Below are positions 18,350 through 27,251 of a stretch of DNA of 64,000 nt, piece by piece. The notes beneath the pieces were generated by a model that saw only the letters and a program-made list of their open reading frames with translations, was not told where the DNA came from and ran no database searches. Numbering within the stretch: position 1 is the first letter of the stretch; the number at the start of each line of letters is the position of its first letter. The DNA is from Aquabacterium olei (GTDB lineage: Bacteria > Pseudomonadota > Gammaproteobacteria > Burkholderiales > Burkholderiaceae_C): contig NZ_CP029210.1 in the NCBI RefSeq assembly GCF_003100395.1, forward strand, positions 2,294,001 through 2,358,000, read 5' to 3'. Made by a program: the position numbers and the translations under genes.

Positions 18350-18553
18350 TTACAGGCCGGCGAAAGGCAGCATCTGGGCCATGTGGCCCATGTTGGTCTC
18401 GTGCACGTTCACAGCGCCGCGGAGCTGACGCTTGTTCTTCGTGGTCTTCTTGGTCAGGATGTGACGCTTGAAGGCTTGACCGCGCTTGACGGTGCCACCC
18501 GGACGCACGCGAAAACGCTTCTTCGCACTGCTCTTGGTCTTCATTTTGGGCAT
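18350..18553 (-). CDS. rpmI: 50S ribosomal protein L35
   Basis: A 67-residue very basic protein starting [17 protein letters not shown], the typical L35 N-terminus, and ending in MLPFAGL. The ATG at 18553 has a strong AAAAGGAG ribosome site. A frame open to 18841 exists upstream but is not part of the gene. Confidence 0.99.
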   Translation of the reverse strand: MPKMKTKSSAKKRFRVRPGGTVKRGQAFKRHILTKKTTKNKRQLRGAVNVHETNMGHMAQMLPFAGL

Positions 18554-18762
18554 GTTCTGCTCCTTTTGAATTGTGTCTGCCAGGCGCCGCGAAATACCAC
18601 TTCCGCGTCTTGATGGCCTGCAGTCACTTTGAAGCGGCCGCCGGTGACCAGACCGACTGCCGTTGCGCACCAGACCACCACACGGACAGACCTGATACGC
18701 GCCGCCGAAGCAATCACGCCCCGGCGAAACCTCGCATTGTAGAAGAAATTCAGCCCACTGGC
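18554..18762 (-). other. infC-rpmI intergenic leader
   Basis: This 209-base gap is longer than expected inside the operon. In E. coli the corresponding region holds the L20-binding pseudoknot that controls rpmI and rplT. A TACAAT -10-like hexamer lies on the minus strand near 18734-18739 without a convincing -35. No clear pseudoknot could be assigned by eye. Confidence 0.35.
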
Positions 18763-19311
18763 TTACTTCTTCTTCTTCGGGGCCAGAACCATGATCATCT
18801 GGCGGCCCTCGAGCTTGGGCATGTTCTCGACCGTCGAGCAATCCGTCAGGTCATCGCGCACCCGCTCCAGCAGGCGCATGCCCAGTTCCTGGTGCGTGAT
18901 CTCGCGGCCGCGGAAACGCAGCGTGACCTTGCCCTTGTCACCGTCCTCGAGGAAGCGGCGCAGGTTGCGGAGCTTGATCAGATAGTCGCCTTCGTCGGTA
19001 CCCGGGCGGAACTTGACTTCCTTGACCTCGATCACCTTCTGCTTGAGCTTGGCGTCGTGGGCCTTCTTCTGTTCCTGGTACTTGAACTTGCCGTAATCCA
19101 TCAGACGGCAGACCGGCGGATCGGCTTGAGCGGCGATCTCCACCAGATCCACGTCGTGCTCGGCCGACAGGCGGAGCGCTTCCTGGATGCTGACGATGCC
19201 CAGCGGCTCGTTCTCCGGTCCGTTCAGACGGACTTCGGGGGCGGTGATTTCGCGATTCAGCCGGTGCTTGCGCTCATCATTGCGCGTACGGCGGTCAAAG
19301 AAGTTAGCGAT
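18763..19311 (-). CDS. infC: Translation initiation factor IF-3 (ATC start)
   Basis: IF-3 binds the 30S subunit, prevents subunit joining and checks start codons. The body [33 protein letters not shown] and the central [25 protein letters not shown] are diagnostic. The start chosen is ATC at 19311 (first residues [18 protein letters not shown]), because AAGGA lies seven bases upstream and related proteins begin at the equivalent place; a TTG at 19353 would add 14 residues unlike the family. Rare infC start codons are a known autoregulatory device. With this start the protein has 182 residues. Confidence 0.95.
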   Translation of the reverse strand: MANFFDRRTRNDERKHRLNREITAPEVRLNGPENEPLGIVSIQEALRLSAEHDVDLVEIAAQADPPVCRLMDYGKFKYQEQKKAHDAKLKQKVIEVKEVKFRPGTDEGDYLIKLRNLRRFLEDGDKGKVTLRFRGREITHQELGMRLLERVRDDLTDCSTVENMPKLEGRQMIMVLAPKKKK

Positions 19312-19603
19312 GTCGGTTTCCTTCAGGCCCGGCGTTGAAATCGCTCGAACCAATGGTCAGTGAACACGCGCCCGCAGCGGACCGTGGCCGACCGTTCGTT
19401 TGCCAACGAAACGGCCATGCTCCAGCCTGACTGGCGATGTCTGGATCGAGCTTCATGGGTGAAGTCATCAGCGACATCGCGCCGAGGTTGTGACGCCCCG
19501 GGCGCGCACGAAGACCAGACACAAGGCACCGTGGATGGGTGCAATGCGAGACCGTAGCGGACGATCGCGCCGTCTGACCTTTGCGCGCGAGATTTTACAT
19601 GAG
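19312..19603 (-). other. thrS-infC intergenic region
   Basis: About 290 bases between the thrS terminator-like hairpin and infC. It should hold an infC promoter, but no clear -35/-10 pair was found. An imperfect inverted repeat (CCGTTCGTT with AACGAAACGG around 19389-19411) is present. Small open frames here have no family resemblance. Confidence 0.4.
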
Positions 19604-19635
19604 CGCAGGGCGTTGCACCAAACCAACGCCCTGCG
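19604..19635 (-). terminator. Hairpin after thrS
   Basis: Perfect 12-bp stem, CGCAGGGCGTTG (19604-19615) with CAACGCCCTGCG (19624-19635), eight-base loop, 28 bases past the thrS stop. The minus-strand trailer (CTCATGTAAAAT) is not T-rich, so termination may be partial or factor-assisted. Confidence 0.6.
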
Positions 19636-19663
19636 GCCATCCCGATTAAGCCCGCGGGACGGC

Positions 19664-21583
19664 TCAACGGCGCTCGGCGACCGCCTGTTCAATCGTCGAA
19701 ATCAGCTGCTGGAGCGGCATGACGCCCAGGTCCTGATTGCCCCGGGCGCGCACCGCCACCGTGCCTGCCTCACGCTCCTTGTCACCCAGCACGATGAAGT
19801 ACGGCGTCTTCTGCATGGCGTGCTCGCGGATCTTGTAGGTGATCTTCTCATTCCGAGTATCGAGCTTGGTGCGGATCCCAGCCTTGGTCAGCGCGGCGGC
19901 CACTTCGCGTGCGTAATCGGCCTGGGCGTCGGTGATGTTGAGCACCACCGCCTGCACCGGCGCCAGCCACACCGGCAATGCACCCGCATGCTGCTCGATC
20001 AGGATGCCGATGAAACGCTCGAGCGAACCCAGGATCGCACGGTGCAGCATCACCGGGTGCTTGCGGTCGCTCGCCTCGGTCACGTACTCGGCCCCCAGGC
20101 GCTCGGGCATCGAGAAGTCGACCTGGATCGTGCCGCACTGCCAGTGGCGGCCCAGTGCGTCCTTCAGCGTGTACTCGATCTTCGGGCCGTAGAAGGCGCC
20201 ATCGCCCGGGGCGATCTGGAATTCGCTGCCGGTGGCCTTCAGCGAGGCCATCAGCGCCTGCTCGGCCTTGTCCCAGCTTTCATCCGAGCCGATGCGCTTC
20301 TCGGGCCGCGTGGCCACCTTGTAGATGATGTCGGTGAAGCCGAAGTCCGTATAGACCTTCTGCAGCAGCGCCGTGAAAGCCACGCACTCGTCCAGGATCT
20401 GGTCTTCGGTGCAGAAGATGTGGCCATCGTCCTGCGTGAAGCCGCGCACGCGCATGATGCCGTGCAGGCCACCCGTGGGCTCGTTGCGGTGGCACTGGCC
20501 GAACTCGCCGTAGCGCACCGGCAGGTCGCGGTAGCTTTTGATACCCTGGTTGAAGATCAGGATGTGGCCGGGACAGTTCATCGGCTTGAGCGCGTAGTCA
20601 CGCTTTTCCGACTCGGTGGTGAACATGTTCTCGCGGTACTTGTCCCAGTGGCCCGTCTTCTCCCACAGCGCCTTGTCGATGATCTGCGGACCCTTGACCT
20701 CCTGGTAGCCGTTGTCGCGGTAGACCTGGCGCATGTACTGCTCGACCGCCTGCCACACCGTCCACCCCTTGGGGTGCCAGAACACGACGCCCGGCGCGTG
20801 GTCGTCGATGTGGAACAGGTCGAGCTCGCGACCCAGCTTGCGGTGGTCGCGCTTCTCGGCCTCTTCCAGGCGGGTCAGGTACTGCTGCAGGTCTTCCTTG
20901 CTCGTCCAGGCCGTGCCGTACACGCGCTGCAGCTGCTCGTTGCGGTGGTCGCCACGCCAGTAGGCACCGGCCACCTTCATCAGCTTGAAGTGCTTGAGCT
21001 TGCCGGTGCTGGGCACGTGCGGCCCGCGGCACAGGTCGGTGAAGCCGCCTTCGCTGTAGAGCGACACGTCCTGATCGGCCGGGATGCTTTCGATGATCTC
21101 AGCCTTGTAGTGCTCGCCCAGGCCCTTGAAGTAGCTGACGGCCTCGTCACGAGGGAGCACCTTGCGCTCGACCTTCTCGTCCTTCTTGGCGAGTTCTGCC
21201 ATCTTCTTTTCGATGGCAGCCAGGTCTTCTGGCGTGAAGGGGCGTTTGTAAGCGAAGTCGTAATAGAAACCATCCTCGATGGTCGGGCCGATGGTGACCT
21301 GCGCCTCGGGGAACAGCTCCTTGACGGCATAGGCCAGCAGGTGGGCCGTCGAGTGCCGAATGATGTCCAGGCCATCGGCGTCCTTCTCGGTCACGATGGC
21401 CAGCTGCGTGTCGGCCTCCATGCGGTAGGAGGTGTCGACAAGTCGGGCGGCATCGCCCTGCCCCACGCGGCCCGCCAGAGCGGCCTTGGCCAGGCCAGCA
21501 CCGATGGAGGCAGCCACTTCTGCCACGGTCACGGGGCCCGGGAACTCGCGTTTGGAGCCGTCGGGCAGCTGAATCGAAATCAT
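19664..21583 (-). CDS. thrS: Threonine--tRNA ligase
   Basis: Charges tRNA-Thr in the cytoplasm. The 639 residues show the full bacterial plan: TGS domain (1-62, [20 protein letters not shown]), editing domain with [19 protein letters not shown], class II core with the zinc-site Cys in [13 protein letters not shown] and motif 2 ([23 protein letters not shown]), and an anticodon-binding domain at the C-terminus. ATG at 21583 with AAGGA eight bases upstream. The 230-base leader in front contains a Thr-rich reading frame and a terminator that together look like a transcription attenuator. Confidence 0.99.
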   Translation of the reverse strand: MISIQLPDGSKREFPGPVTVAEVAASIGAGLAKAALAGRVGQGDAARLVDTSYRMEADTQLAIVTEKDADGLDIIRHSTAHLLAYAVKELFPEAQVTIGPTIEDGFYYDFAYKRPFTPEDLAAIEKKMAELAKKDEKVERKVLPRDEAVSYFKGLGEHYKAEIIESIPADQDVSLYSEGGFTDLCRGPHVPSTGKLKHFKLMKVAGAYWRGDHRNEQLQRVYGTAWTSKEDLQQYLTRLEEAEKRDHRKLGRELDLFHIDDHAPGVVFWHPKGWTVWQAVEQYMRQVYRDNGYQEVKGPQIIDKALWEKTGHWDKYRENMFTTESEKRDYALKPMNCPGHILIFNQGIKSYRDLPVRYGEFGQCHRNEPTGGLHGIMRVRGFTQDDGHIFCTEDQILDECVAFTALLQKVYTDFGFTDIIYKVATRPEKRIGSDESWDKAEQALMASLKATGSEFQIAPGDGAFYGPKIEYTLKDALGRHWQCGTIQVDFSMPERLGAEYVTEASDRKHPVMLHRAILGSLERFIGILIEQHAGALPVWLAPVQAVVLNITDAQADYAREVAAALTKAGIRTKLDTRNEKITYKIREHAMQKTPYFIVLGDKEREAGTVAVRARGNQDLGVMPLQQLISTIEQAVAERR

Positions 21584-21631
21584 CTTGGTGTCCTTGTGTG
21601 GAAACGTGCCGCCCCACAGCTCCGGGCAGGC

Positions 21632-21660
21632 AAAAAAAAGCGCGGTGGTTGCCGCGCTTT
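21632..21660 (-). terminator. Terminator in the thrS leader (attenuator candidate)
   Basis: On the minus strand AAAGCGCGG pairs with CCGCGCTTT (9 bp, six-base loop) followed by a run of T reaching eight, about 48 bases upstream of the thrS ATG. The 5' arm can instead pair with CCGCTGCTTT (21694-21703) with a single bulged U, giving a mutually exclusive antiterminator. Confidence 0.85.
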
Positions 21661-21711
21661 CCTGGATTCAGGGGAAAAAGGTACAGGTGTGCGAAAGCAG
21701 CGGCCAGCCGA

Positions 21712-21756
21712 CTAGACCTCGGTCGAGGTAAAGGGGGTCGAAGTTCGCGGTGTCAT
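21712..21756 (-). CDS. Threonine-rich leader peptide upstream of thrS
   Basis: A 14-codon frame, MTPRTSTPFTSTEV then TAG, with five Thr codons (positions 2, 5, 7, 10, 12), far above chance. It starts at ATG 21756 with AAGG 11 bases upstream, about 60 bases after the predicted transcription start. It is followed by an antiterminator-capable segment (21694-21703) and the terminator at 21632-21660. GCGAA inside the frame can pair with TTCGC just downstream, the expected 1:2 pairing. This arrangement matches classical ribosome-mediated attenuation as known for thrABC, his and pheST leaders: stalling at Thr codons when charged tRNA-Thr is low would favour antitermination. No experimental proof; too small for homology detection. 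Confidence 0.7.
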   Translation of the reverse strand: MTPRTSTPFTSTEV

Positions 21757-21821
21757 AACCGTGCGTGCCTTTCTACGGTCCTTACGTTGGGCCACCCCGC
21801 GGGCAGCTTGCTAGACGCTCG

Positions 21822-21827
21822 ATTATA
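21822..21827 (-). promoter_or_regulatory. Promoter -10 element for the thrS leader
   Basis: Perfect TATAAT on the minus strand, about 66 bases upstream of the leader-peptide ATG and just after the aceA terminator. No good -35 hexamer is seen at 16-18 bases, so it may need an activator or be a weak core promoter. Confidence 0.55.
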
Positions 21828-21843
21828 CGGGCGCACCAACGGA

Positions 21844-21866
21844 AACGGCGCCCTGAGGGCGCCGTT
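21844..21866 (-). terminator. Terminator of aceA
   Basis: Perfect 10-bp stem AACGGCGCCC / GGGCGCCGTT with a three-base loop. It lies 58 bases past the aceA stop, preceded by a second hairpin (GCTCGCCG / CGGCGAGC within 21886-21915). No long T tract follows. Confidence 0.6.
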
Positions 21867-21923
21867 GGCGTCGTTCCTGACGGGGGGAAGGCGCTCGCCG
21901 CCGGCGAGCCCCTTCTACACCGA

Positions 21924-23240
21924 TCAGTGGAACTGCTCTTCTTCGGTCGAGCCGGTCAGGGCCTTCACAGAAGACGAACCACCCTGGATCACGGTGGTCA
22001 CGTCGTCGAAGTAGCCAGCGCCGACTTCCTGCTGGTGCGACACGAAGGTGTAGCCCTTTTCGCGAGCAGCGAATTCCGGCTCTTGCACCATTTCGGTGTA
22101 GTGCTTCATGCCTTCGCCGCGGGCGTAAGCGTGGGCGAACTGGAACGTGTTGTACCAGTTGATGTGGATACCAGCCAGCGTGATGAACTGGTACTTGTAG
22201 CCCAGGGCCGACAGCTCTTCCTGGAACGAAGCGATCTGCGAGTCGTTGAGGTTCTTCTTCCAGTTGAAGGAAGGCGAGCAGTTGTACGACAGCAGCTTGC
22301 CGGGGCAGGCGGCGTGCACGGCTTGAGCGAACTCACGGGCGAAGCCGATGTCAGGCACGCCGGTTTCACACCACACCAGGTCAGCGTACGGAGCGTAGGC
22401 GACACCGCGGCTGATGGCTTGCTCCAGACCGTTCTTGACGCGGTAGAAGCCTTCTTGCGTGCGCTCGCCGGTCACGAACGGCTTGTCGTTGTCGTCGCAG
22501 TCGCTGGTCAGCAGGTTGGCGGCTTCAGCGTCGGTACGGGCCAGAACGATGGTGGGCACGCCCATCACGTCGGCAGCGAAACGCGCAGCGATCAGCTTTT
22601 CAACGGCTTCGCGGGTCGGGACCAGCACCTTGCCACCCATGTGACCGCACTTCTTCACAGCGGCCAGCTGGTCTTCGAAGTGAACGCCGGCAGCGCCCGA
22701 AGCGATCATGTTCTTCATCAGTTCGAAGGCGTTCAGCACGCCACCGAAACCGGCTTCCGCGTCAGCGACGATGGGCAGGAAGTAGTCGATGAAGTTGTCG
22801 TCGCCGGGGTTGATGCCACGCGACCACTGGATTTCGTCAGCACGCTTGAACGTGTTGTTGATGCGGCGAACCATGGTGGGCACCGAGTCGTACGCGTACA
22901 GCGACTGGTCGGGGTACATGGTTTCCGAGGTGTTGCCGTCGGCGGCGACCTGCCAGCCCGACAGGTACACGGCTTCCAGACCAGCCTTGGCCTGCTGCAT
23001 GGCTTGACCGGCGGTGATGGCGCCGAAAGCGTTCACGTAGCCCTTCTTGGCACCGCCGTTGACCTTTTCCCACAGCTTTTCAGCGCCGCGCTTGGCCAGG
23101 GTGTACTCGGGCTGCATGCTGCCGCGCAGGCGAACCACGTCAGCTGCGGAGTAGCCGCGCTTGACGAGCTTCCAACGGGGGTTTTCGGCCCAGTCCTTTT
23201 CCAGGGCAGCGATTTGCTGTTCACGGGTGAGTTGAGTCAT
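21924..23240 (-). CDS. aceA: Isocitrate lyase
   Basis: Splits isocitrate to glyoxylate and succinate, the first step of the glyoxylate bypass for growth on acetate or fatty acids. The 438-residue protein carries the catalytic signature KKCGHMGGK (family K-K-C-G-H) and the substrate-binding [14 protein letters not shown]. The ATG at 23240 is preceded by GGAG; the upstream TTG extension to 23273 is not family-like. A candidate promoter (TTTACT, 18 bases, TAAACT) and an AAGAC/GTCTT repeat array lie upstream. Malate synthase is not in this window. Confidence 0.98.
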   Translation of the reverse strand: MTQLTREQQIAALEKDWAENPRWKLVKRGYSAADVVRLRGSMQPEYTLAKRGAEKLWEKVNGGAKKGYVNAFGAITAGQAMQQAKAGLEAVYLSGWQVAADGNTSETMYPDQSLYAYDSVPTMVRRINNTFKRADEIQWSRGINPGDDNFIDYFLPIVADAEAGFGGVLNAFELMKNMIASGAAGVHFEDQLAAVKKCGHMGGKVLVPTREAVEKLIAARFAADVMGVPTIVLARTDAEAANLLTSDCDDNDKPFVTGERTQEGFYRVKNGLEQAISRGVAYAPYADLVWCETGVPDIGFAREFAQAVHAACPGKLLSYNCSPSFNWKKNLNDSQIASFQEELSALGYKYQFITLAGIHINWYNTFQFAHAYARGEGMKHYTEMVQEPEFAAREKGYTFVSHQQEVGAGYFDDVTTVIQGGSSSVKALTGSTEEEQFH

Positions 23241-23559
23241 GGAGATCTCCGGGGTAGAAGTGCGTGAATACAAGGTGCAGTTTAGCGCGAATCGGGTGCG
23301 CCAGTAAAGACTTATGTCTTATATAAGACAGCACTCTGATGCTGTGAACGCGTGTGTCCGTGTGCGCCGCCGCATGATGACGCGAATTTGCAACAACCTG
23401 ATGAAGAGAGCGGGTCGATGGCACGACACGGGCCGGCCGGAGGACCGAGGCACGTCGGGCAAGGCCGCTCGCGCAGATGGTGAAAAAACGGCAGGATGTG
23501 ATGCAGCAGGCCGCCCCAGGGCGGCCACCTGTCACGCCTTCTGGACAAAGGACGCCACG
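23241..23559. other. aceA/aminotransferase divergent intergenic region
   Basis: About 319 bases. The aceA-proximal 90 bases contain its probable promoter and the triple repeat at 23307-23329. The remaining 230 bases before the aminotransferase hold no convincing gene or sigma-70 promoter; small open frames there have no recognisable family. Confidence 0.5.
23307..23329. promoter_or_regulatory. Triple alternating repeat operator upstream of aceA
   Basis: AAGAC-TTAT-GTCTT-ATAT-AAGAC: three 5-base units in alternating orientation with exact 4-base spacers, giving two overlapping palindromes (one is the perfect GTCTTATATAAGAC). It sits directly upstream of the predicted aceA -35, an activator-like position. 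The cognate regulator is not in the window. Confidence 0.55.
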
Positions 23560-24870
23560 ATGCAACCGAACCTCGACGCTTTCTGGATGCCGTTCACCGC
23601 AAACCGGGACTTCAAGCAGGCCCCTCGCCTGCTCTCGAAGGCCAAGGACATGCACTACTGGACGCCGGAGGGGCGCGAGGTCCTGGACGCCACAGCGGGT
23701 CTGTGGTGCGTCAACGCCGGACACGGCCGCCCACGCATCGTCGAGGCCATCGCCCGCCAAGCAGCCGAGATGGACTTCGCGCCGCCGTTTCAGATGGGGC
23801 ACCCGCTGGCGTTCGAGCTGGCCGACCGGCTGCAGCACCTCACGCCGCCCGGGCTGAACCGCTTCTTCTTCACGAACTCCGGCTCGGAGTCGGTGGAGAC
23901 GGCGATGAAGATCGCCCTCGCCTACCACCGCGTGCGGGGCGAGGCGCAGCGCACCCGCCTGATCGGGCGGGAGCGGGGCTATCACGGGGTCAACTTCGCC
24001 GGCACCGCGCTCGGCGGCATGGGACCCAACCGCAAGCTCTTCGGCAGCAGCGTGGCCGGCGTCGACCATCTTCGCCACACACATGACCTGACGCGCAACG
24101 CCTTCACGCGCGGCCAGCCCGAGCACGGCGCCGAACTAGCCGACGACCTCGAACGCCTGGTGACGCTGCACGATGCGTCGACGATTGCCGCCGTGATCGT
24201 CGAGCCCATGGCTGGCTCCACCGGGGTGCTGTTGCCGCCGAAGGGCTACCTCGAGCGTCTGCGCGCCATCTGCGACAAGCACGGCATCCTGCTCGTCTTC
24301 GACGAGGTCATCACGGGCTTCGGGCGGCTGGGTGCCCCGTTTGCCGCACAGAAGTACGGCGTGGTGCCCGACATGATCACCATGGCCAAAGGCATCACCA
24401 ACGGGACGATTCCGATGGGGGCGGTCGCGGTGCGGCAGGAGATCCACGACACCTTCATGCAAGCCAGCGGCCCGGGCATCGAACTGCCCCACGGCTACAC
24501 CTACTCCGGCCACCCGATGGCCTGCGCCGCAGCCCTCGCCACGCTGGACACCTACGCCGAGGAAGACCTGCTCACGCGCGGCACACGGCTCCACGGTGCG
24601 CTCGAAGAAACGGTTCATGGTCTGCGTGACCTGCCCCACGTGGTGGACATCCGCAACACCGGGCTGGTGGCGGCGATCGAGTTTGCGCCGCGCGCGGGTG
24701 CCGCGCCTGGCCGCCGTGCCTTCGAGGTCTTTCTGGGCTGCTTCGAGGCCGGCGTGCTGGTGCGGGCCGCGGGCGACAACATCGCGATCGCGCCCCCGCT
24801 CATCGTGAGCGAGAGCCAGCTCGCCCAGGTGGCAGACACGCTGCGCCGCGTGATGTCCCAGCTGACCTGA
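23560..24870 (+). CDS. Omega-amino acid--pyruvate aminotransferase (class III)
   Basis: PLP enzyme moving the amino group from an omega-amino acid such as beta-alanine to pyruvate. The 436 residues start MQPNLDAFWMPFTANRDFKQ, the signature N-terminus of the beta-alanine--pyruvate group. The PLP-binding lysine is in TMAKGITNG, preceded by LLVFDEVITGFGRLG; NSGSESVETAMKIALAYHR is the phosphate-binding helix. ATG at 23560 has AAAGGA upstream; the frame stays open to 23314 but that part is unlike the family. It is divergent from aceA across 319 bases. Confidence 0.93.
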   Translation: MQPNLDAFWMPFTANRDFKQAPRLLSKAKDMHYWTPEGREVLDATAGLWCVNAGHGRPRIVEAIARQAAEMDFAPPFQMGHPLAFELADRLQHLTPPGLNRFFFTNSGSESVETAMKIALAYHRVRGEAQRTRLIGRERGYHGVNFAGTALGGMGPNRKLFGSSVAGVDHLRHTHDLTRNAFTRGQPEHGAELADDLERLVTLHDASTIAAVIVEPMAGSTGVLLPPKGYLERLRAICDKHGILLVFDEVITGFGRLGAPFAAQKYGVVPDMITMAKGITNGTIPMGAVAVRQEIHDTFMQASGPGIELPHGYTYSGHPMACAAALATLDTYAEEDLLTRGTRLHGALEETVHGLRDLPHVVDIRNTGLVAAIEFAPRAGAAPGRRAFEVFLGCFEAGVLVRAAGDNIAIAPPLIVSESQLAQVADTLRRVMSQLT

Positions 24871-24886
24871 GGCGCGCGGGCAAAAG

Positions 24887-24920
24887 AAAAGCCGCCCTCG
24901 CACGGAGAGGCGGCTTTTTT
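24887..24920. terminator. Bidirectional terminator
   Basis: AAAAGCCGCC and GGCGGCTTTT flank a loop that contains CTC/GAG; six T follow on the plus strand and A-rich sequence precedes it, so it can serve both the aminotransferase and the convergent ppa. Confidence 0.85.
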
Positions 24921-24958
24921 ACGCCCGGCACCCCCCGAGGGGGCGCCGCAGACAGCGA

Positions 24959-25492
24959 TCAGTGCTGCTTCTTGAAGGCTTCCAGGCCGGTCGTGACTTC
25001 GGCCTTGGCCGCGTCGATGCCATCCCAGCCCACGACCTTCACCCACTTGCCGGGCTCCAGGTCCTTGTAGTGCTCGAAGAAGTGCTTGATCTGCTGGACC
25101 AGCAGCTCGGGCAGGTCTTCCAGCTTCTGGATGCCCTTGTACATGGCGCAGATCTTCTCGGTCGGCACGGCCACCAGCTTGGAGTCACCGCCGGCCTCGT
25201 CTTCCATCTTCAGGATGCCCAGCGGACGGCAGGGAATGACCACGCCGGGCTGCAGCGGGAACGGGGTCACGACCAGCACGTCGACGGGGTCACCGTCGGC
25301 GGCGATCGTCTGGGGCACGTAGCCGTAGTTGCACGGGTAGTGCATGGCCGTGCCCATGAAACGGTCGACGAACACGGCGCCGGTTTCGTGGTCGATTTCA
25401 TACTTGATCGGATCCGCGTTGGCCGGGATCTCGATGATGACGTTGAAGACGTCGGGTGCCTTGGCACCGGCGGGGACATTCAGCAGGCTCAT
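24959..25492 (-). CDS. ppa: Inorganic pyrophosphatase, family I
   Basis: Hydrolyses pyrophosphate released by biosynthesis. At 177 residues it has the standard length. The active-site signature [10 protein letters not shown] (D-x-D-P-x-D-x-x) is intact, with [32 protein letters not shown] and [14 protein letters not shown] as further family blocks. The start is the ATG at 25492; the frame extends far upstream to 25927 but that part overlaps the phasin promoter and is not coding. Confidence 0.98.
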   Translation of the reverse strand: MSLLNVPAGAKAPDVFNVIIEIPANADPIKYEIDHETGAVFVDRFMGTAMHYPCNYGYVPQTIAADGDPVDVLVVTPFPLQPGVVIPCRPLGILKMEDEAGGDSKLVAVPTEKICAMYKGIQKLEDLPELLVQQIKHFFEHYKDLEPGKWVKVVGWDGIDAAKAEVTTGLEAFKKQH

Positions 25493-25626
25493 GATGGTCT
25501 GATCACAAGGTTGGACATTCGGGCGACGCGCAAGTGTAGGCGAAGCGCCCGCCGCAACCCAGCCCCGTGTGGTGAGCCGATCTGACACAGCGGGATCGTC
25601 AAGAATTTGACAGTTGATTACACCGC

Positions 25627-25701
25627 TTGCTGCAGCGCACAAAAAACACTTGCAAACGCCGCCAGGCTGCCTATACTTCGACTCATGTTGCAACGCAGCA
25701 A
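25627..25701 (+). promoter_or_regulatory. Phasin promoter with PhaR-like boxes
   Basis: TTGCAA (25650-25655), 16 bases, then TATACT (25672-25677) is a convincing sigma-70 promoter with a start near 25684. Two similar boxes flank it: TTGCTGCAGCGCA (25627-25639) before the -35 and TTGCAACGCAGCAA (25688-25701) over the start. They resemble the TTGCTGC...GCAGCAA sites bound by the PHA-responsive repressor PhaR. The PhaR assignment is inference. Confidence 0.6.
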
Positions 25702-25754
25702 AGCAGTCCAGGCTGATCTTGGTGCAACACCTCAACCACTCAATGGAGATCCAT

Positions 25755-26312
25755 ATGCTGACCGCTGAACAACTGCTCGCCGCCCAGAAGGCCAACCTCG
25801 CCACCCTGTTCGACCTGAGCCAGAAGGCTTTCGCCGGCGTGGAAAAGGTTGTTGAACTGAACCTGCAGGTCGCCAAGACCTCGATGGAAGAAGCCGCCGA
25901 GCACGCCAAGGCCGTGATGGCAGCCAAGGATCCCCAGGAGCTGTTCGCCCTGCACGCCAGCCTGCTGCAGCCCTCGGCTGAAAAGGCGGCTGCCTACGGC
26001 CGCCACCTGTACGACATCGCTTCGGCCACCAGCGCCGAAGTCAGCAAGCTGGCCGAAGCCCAGGTTGCCGAAGCTCAGCAGAAGTTCACCTCGGTGGTCG
26101 ACAACGCTGTGAAGAACGCGCCCGCCGGCACCGAAAACGCCGTCGTGCTGGTGAAGTCGGCCGTGGCCGCCGCCAACAACGCCTTCGACACCGTGCAGAA
26201 GGCCGCCAAGCAAGCCGCTGACGTCGCTGAAGCCAACTTCCAGGCCATGACCTCGACCGCCGTGAAGGCCACCCAGGCCGCCGCCAGCAAGACCCCGCGC
26301 AAGGCCGCCTGA
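25755..26312 (+). CDS. phaP: Phasin (PHA granule-associated protein)
   Basis: Coats polyhydroxyalkanoate granules and limits their fusion. The 185-residue Ala/Lys/Glu-rich, almost wholly helical protein begins [22 protein letters not shown], as in Burkholderiales PhaP, and ends in a basic Ala-rich tail ([15 protein letters not shown]). The ATG at 25755 lies 7 bases from GGAG; an in-frame ATG at 25743 overlaps that ribosome site and is less likely. Presence implies a PHA-storing organism. Long 3' untranslated region before its terminator. Confidence 0.94.
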   Translation: MLTAEQLLAAQKANLATLFDLSQKAFAGVEKVVELNLQVAKTSMEEAAEHAKAVMAAKDPQELFALHASLLQPSAEKAAAYGRHLYDIASATSAEVSKLAEAQVAEAQQKFTSVVDNAVKNAPAGTENAVVLVKSAVAAANNAFDTVQKAAKQAADVAEANFQAMTSTAVKATQAAASKTPRKAA

Positions 26313-26474
26313 TGGCCGCATGGTTCACCTGGCTTACAAAACTTTGCAGGGTCGTCCGCCCTGGCCAGTGAACTTCGTCGCGTACGCTGAGTCCGAGAGT
26401 GACCGCCCTGGACAAGCGGTACTCCCTGAAAGGTTGTCTCCTCGGTACCTCTCGAACCTTTTCTAAGGTACCTT
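26313..26474 (+). other. Structured 3' untranslated region of the phasin gene
   Basis: About 160 bases without a gene between the stop codon and the terminator. Contains AAAGGTT ... AACCTTT flanking a GGTACC, and a perfect 12-bp palindrome TAAGGTACCTTA (26464-26475) adjoining the terminator. Could stabilise the abundant phasin mRNA or release a small RNA; nothing known was recognised. Confidence 0.35.
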
Positions 26475-26505
26475 AAGCCCGATGGCACGCCATCGGGCTT
26501 TTTTT
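26475..26505 (+). terminator. Terminator of phaP
   Basis: Ten-bp stem AGCCCGATGG / CCATCGGGCT with a four-base loop and a following run of seven T. Confidence 0.9.
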
Positions 26506-26516
26506 ATGATCTGGGC

Positions 26517-27251
26517 ATGATCCCCTGGCTCGAACCCGACACGCCCTTTCCGGACACCCGCCTCGCGCTGGGACCGGATTCTGACGCGCCCGGCCTGCTG
26601 GCCGCAGGCAACGAGTTGAGTGTTGCGCGCCTGGAAGCGGCGTACCGTCGGGGCATCTTTCCGTGGTTCAGCCCCGGCCAGCCGGTGCTCTGGTGGTCGA
26701 CCGACCCGCGCATGGTCTTGTCGCCAGCGGAGTTCAAGCTGTCGCGCTCGCTGCGCAAGACGATCCGCCGCTTCCGGGACACGCCCGAGAGCGTCATCCG
26801 GGTCGACACGGCATTCGACCGGGTGATCCAGGCCTGCGCAGGCACACCGCGAGACGGTCAGGACGGGACCTGGATCGTGCCCGCCATCCAGCAGACCTAC
26901 GCGGGCTGGCATCGGAGAGGCTTCGTCCATTCGTTCGAGACCTGGTGGGAGGGCGAGTTGGTTGGTGGCCTGTACGGCGTCAGCATCGGCCGCATGTTTT
27001 ACGGCGAGTCGATGTTCGCCTGGCGCAGTGACGCCTCCAAGATCGCGCTGGCAGCGCTGGTGTGCTTCTGCCGGGCGAATGGCATCACGCTGATCGACTG
27101 CCAGCAGCAGACCGCGCACCTCGCATCACTGGGGGCACGGCCTTTGCCCCGTCCCGCATTTGAAGCCCATTTGCAGGCCGTGATCGATCAACCGCCGCCG
27201 CAAGCCTGGGCCTATGATGATTCGCTCTGGTCAGAACTGGACGGCCTGTGA
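26517..27251 (+). CDS. aat: Leucyl/phenylalanyl-tRNA--protein transferase
   Basis: Adds Leu or Phe to proteins with N-terminal Arg or Lys, marking them for ClpS/ClpAP (bacterial N-degron pathway). The 244-residue product has the family blocks [43 protein letters not shown] and [23 protein letters not shown]. The ATG at 26517 lies only 12 bases after the phaP terminator T run. Its stop overlaps the GTG start of the next gene, so the two transferases are translationally coupled. Confidence 0.97.
   Translation: MIPWLEPDTPFPDTRLALGPDSDAPGLLAAGNELSVARLEAAYRRGIFPWFSPGQPVLWWSTDPRMVLSPAEFKLSRSLRKTIRRFRDTPESVIRVDTAFDRVIQACAGTPRDGQDGTWIVPAIQQTYAGWHRRGFVHSFETWWEGELVGGLYGVSIGRMFYGESMFAWRSDASKIALAALVCFCRANGITLIDCQQQTAHLASLGARPLPRPAFEAHLQAVIDQPPPQAWAYDDSLWSELDGL

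Noticed and set aside
19304-19522. Small minus-strand open frame upstream of infC
   Set aside because: Overlaps the infC start in another frame, no ribosome site and no family resemblance.
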